Below are positions 6,763 to 7,857 of a stretch of 7,857 bases of DNA, piece by piece. The stretch is from contig CANTHI010000167.1 in assembly GCA_947653505.1 (NCBI GenBank), positions 1 to 7,857 on the forward strand, written 5' to 3'. The translations under genes were made by a program, and so were the position numbers. The notes under the pieces are model-generated. The model saw only the letters and a list, made by a program, of their open reading frames with translations, searched no databases and had not been told where the DNA came from. How positions within the stretch are numbered: the stretch's first letter is position 1; each line of letters opens with the position of its first letter. The DNA is from an uncultured Eubacterium sp. GTDB lineage: Bacteria; Bacillota_A; Clostridia; Lachnospirales; Lachnospiraceae.

Positions 6763-6839
6763 ATCGAAAATAAAGAAAGTTAAAAAGAACTTAAATCATC
6801 TGGGTAGGAAACTAAAAAGGAGAAGGAAAAGAAGAATAT

Positions 6840-7682
6840 ATGGCAGGAAAATTATATTTGTGTGCAACTCCAATTGGAAATCTGGAAGATATTACGCTGC
6901 GTGTCCTGCGTACATTAAAAGAAGTGGATCTGATTGCAGCTGAAGATACGAGAAATTCCATAAAACTGCTGAATCATTTTCAGATTAAAGTACCAATGAC
7001 AAGTTATCACGAGTTTAATAAAATAGAAAAGGCATATCAGCTGGCAGAAAAACTGCAGGATGGTAAAAATATAGCACTCATTACCGATGCGGGGATGCCT
7101 GGAATCTCAGATCCAGGTGAAGAACTGGTAAAAATATGCTATGAACAGGGAATTGAGGTGACGGCTCTGCCAGGAGCTTCTGCCTGTGTAACCGCGTTGT
7201 CTTTATCCGGGCTTGGAACAGGAAGATTTGCATTTGAGGCTTTTTTGCCGCGTGATAAAAAGAAACGCGGAATCATATTGGAAGAATTAAAGACAGAAAC
7301 AAGAACAATCCTTTTATATGAAGCTCCGCACCGGCTGTCAGATACTCTGAAGGAATTGTATCAGACACTGGGAGACCGTAGGATCTCTGTGTGCAGGGAG
7401 CTTACGAAAAAGCATGAGGAAATAATGCGTGCTACGATAGGAGATGCAATGGCATATTATCAGGAGCAGGAACCACGCGGGGAGTTTGTTCTGGTTATTG
7501 AAGGAAAATCTTATATGGATATTGAGAAAGAAAACCAGGAAAAATGGATGGAGATGGATTTGACAGAACATATGGAAGTATACGAATCCCAGGGGATATC
7601 ACATAAAGAAGCTATGAAGCAGGTAGCTAAAGACCGGGGGATTTCCAGACGGGATGTGTATCAGCAGCTATTAAATTCGTAA
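6840..7682 (+). CDS. rsmI: 16S rRNA (cytidine1402-2'-O)-methyltransferase
   Basis: A 280-aa tetrapyrrole-methylase-fold enzyme that 2'-O-methylates C1402 of 16S rRNA, tuning decoding in the P site. Nearly every family signature is visible: ATPIGNLEDIT (9-19), AEDTR (34-38), TDAGMPGISDPG (82-93), PGASA (111-115), GRFAFEAFLPR (128-138), YEAPHR (160-165) and CRELTKKHEE (185-194). A C-terminal helical region (about 240-280) has the GISHKEAMKQVAKDRGISRRDVYQ pattern of the small RsmI tail domain. Length is normal. Two tandem Shine-Dalgarno-like sites (AAGGAG at 6817-6822, AAGGA at 6823-6827) precede the ATG; the second, twelve bases away, is better spaced. The 77-base gap to trmN6 is purine-rich and holds no yazA remnant. 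rsmI appears to be the last gene of the operon, followed by a long palindrome. Confidence 0.96.
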   Translation: MAGKLYLCATPIGNLEDITLRVLRTLKEVDLIAAEDTRNSIKLLNHFQIKVPMTSYHEFNKIEKAYQLAEKLQDGKNIALITDAGMPGISDPGEELVKICYEQGIEVTALPGASACVTALSLSGLGTGRFAFEAFLPRDKKKRGIILEELKTETRTILLYEAPHRLSDTLKELYQTLGDRRISVCRELTKKHEEIMRATIGDAMAYYQEQEPRGEFVLVIEGKSYMDIEKENQEKWMEMDLTEHMEVYESQGISHKEAMKQVAKDRGISRRDVYQQLLNS

Positions 7683-7689
7683 GAAACTG

Positions 7690-7810
7690 CTATCAGAGAA
7701 AAAGACAGGTAAGGAACTGTAAGCAAATACAATGATAAACTTGCGCAGGATTTTTGTTCGTAAGTACTAAGTCTGTCATAGTATTTTGGCTTACAGTTCC
7801 TTATTGATAG
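7690..7810. repeat. Long imperfect palindrome after rsmI (hairpin or MITE-like)
   Basis: Perfect 15-bp arms at 7710-7724 (TAAGGAACTGTAAGC) and 7789-7803 enclose further complementary segments. These are 7725-7730 with 7781-7786, 7732-7737 with 7774-7779 (one G-U) and 7739-7743 with 7768-7772 (one G-U). About 32 of 34 bases of the left arm can therefore pair around an apical loop near 7744-7767. Outside the core, CTATCA (7690-7695) matches TGATAG (7805-7810). On the plus strand no T-run follows the right arm. On the minus strand five U follow the stem after six bases, so it could be a weak terminator for a convergent gene. The core arms begin and end with TA, so an IS630/mariner-type MITE of about 90 bp is an alternative. 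The pairing is seen directly; its role is not known. Confidence 0.75.
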
Positions 7811-7857
7811 TCAGGACGTTGGATGACAAAATGTGTATCTGGACAGTACGGATGCCA
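7801..7857 (-). CDS. Possible 3' end of a convergent gene (partial)
   Basis: Read leftward from the window edge, one frame stays open for 18 codons (WHPYCPDTHFVIQRPDYQ) and ends in TAA at 7801-7803, inside the right arm of the palindrome. A C-terminus rich in Pro, Asp, Cys and aromatic residues looks protein-like, and a convergent neighbour would fit a shared hairpin between two stops. An open run of 18 codons is expected by chance in a large share of cases, so this is weak. I do not recognise the family. Confidence 0.3.
   Translation of the reverse strand, partial: WHPYCPDTHFVIQRPDYQ

Noticed and set aside
6704..6943. Plus-strand ORF with a very Lys/Arg-rich stretch spanning the trmN6-rsmI gap
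   Set aside because: It is a frame-shifted shadow of trmN6 and rsmI; the basic residues come from the purine-rich leader of rsmI. It shows no GIY-YIG motif, so it is not a yazA remnant.
7690..7810. Ordinary rho-independent terminator of rsmI
   Set aside because: The right arm is followed by TTGATAGTCAGG and not a T-run, and the structure is far longer than a typical terminator hairpin. A role as a minus-strand terminator stays possible but weak.

Overview
The window looks like an AT-rich chromosomal segment of a low-GC Firmicute, most likely a clostridial (Lachnospiraceae-type) bacterium. The basis is gene order and protein character: a short-form Orn/Lys/Arg decarboxylase followed by yaaR, holB, ricT (yaaT), trmN6 (yabB) and rsmI on one strand. 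This is a reduced version of the Bacillus subtilis yaaO-tmk-yaaQ-yaaR-holB-yaaT-yabA-yabB-yazA-yabC block. Most genes have purine-rich Shine-Dalgarno sites. The genus cannot be named from this sequence.

Left part (1-2013): a short unrecognised 74-codon gene points left, with its own promoter and ribosome binding site. It is divergent from a two-gene unit transcribed rightward from a promoter with consensus TTGACA and TATAAT boxes. The two genes overlap by one base (TAATG). They fit a type IV AbiE toxin-antitoxin pair: a winged-helix AbiEi-like antitoxin/repressor and an AbiEii-like nucleotidyltransferase. The nucleotidyltransferase keeps the family layout but appears to have lost several catalytic residues.

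Middle (1997-2156): an array of about nine to ten 14-bp tandem units begins inside the last codons of the abiEii-like gene and fills almost all of the space up to the decarboxylase. No clear terminator separates the AbiE pair from the genes downstream.

Right part (2157-7682): six tightly spaced co-directional genes (gaps of 38, 24 and 4 bases, a 14-base overlap, then 77 bases) that read as one operon. The products are a polyamine-type PLP decarboxylase, YaaR (DUF327), the DNA polymerase III clamp-loader subunit delta-prime, the Fe-S-type regulator RicT, a tRNA adenine-N6-methyltransferase and the 16S rRNA 2'-O-methyltransferase RsmI. tmk, yaaQ, yabA and yazA are absent from the block.

Right edge (7683-7857): a long imperfect palindrome with perfect 15-bp arms lies directly after rsmI. 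It may separate rsmI from a convergent gene whose last codons may be visible at the edge. It could be a termination structure or a MITE-like insertion flanked by TA dinucleotides.

The least ordinary items are the catalytically degenerate AbiEii-like protein, the repeat array that seems to have grown out of its 3' end, and the terminal palindrome.
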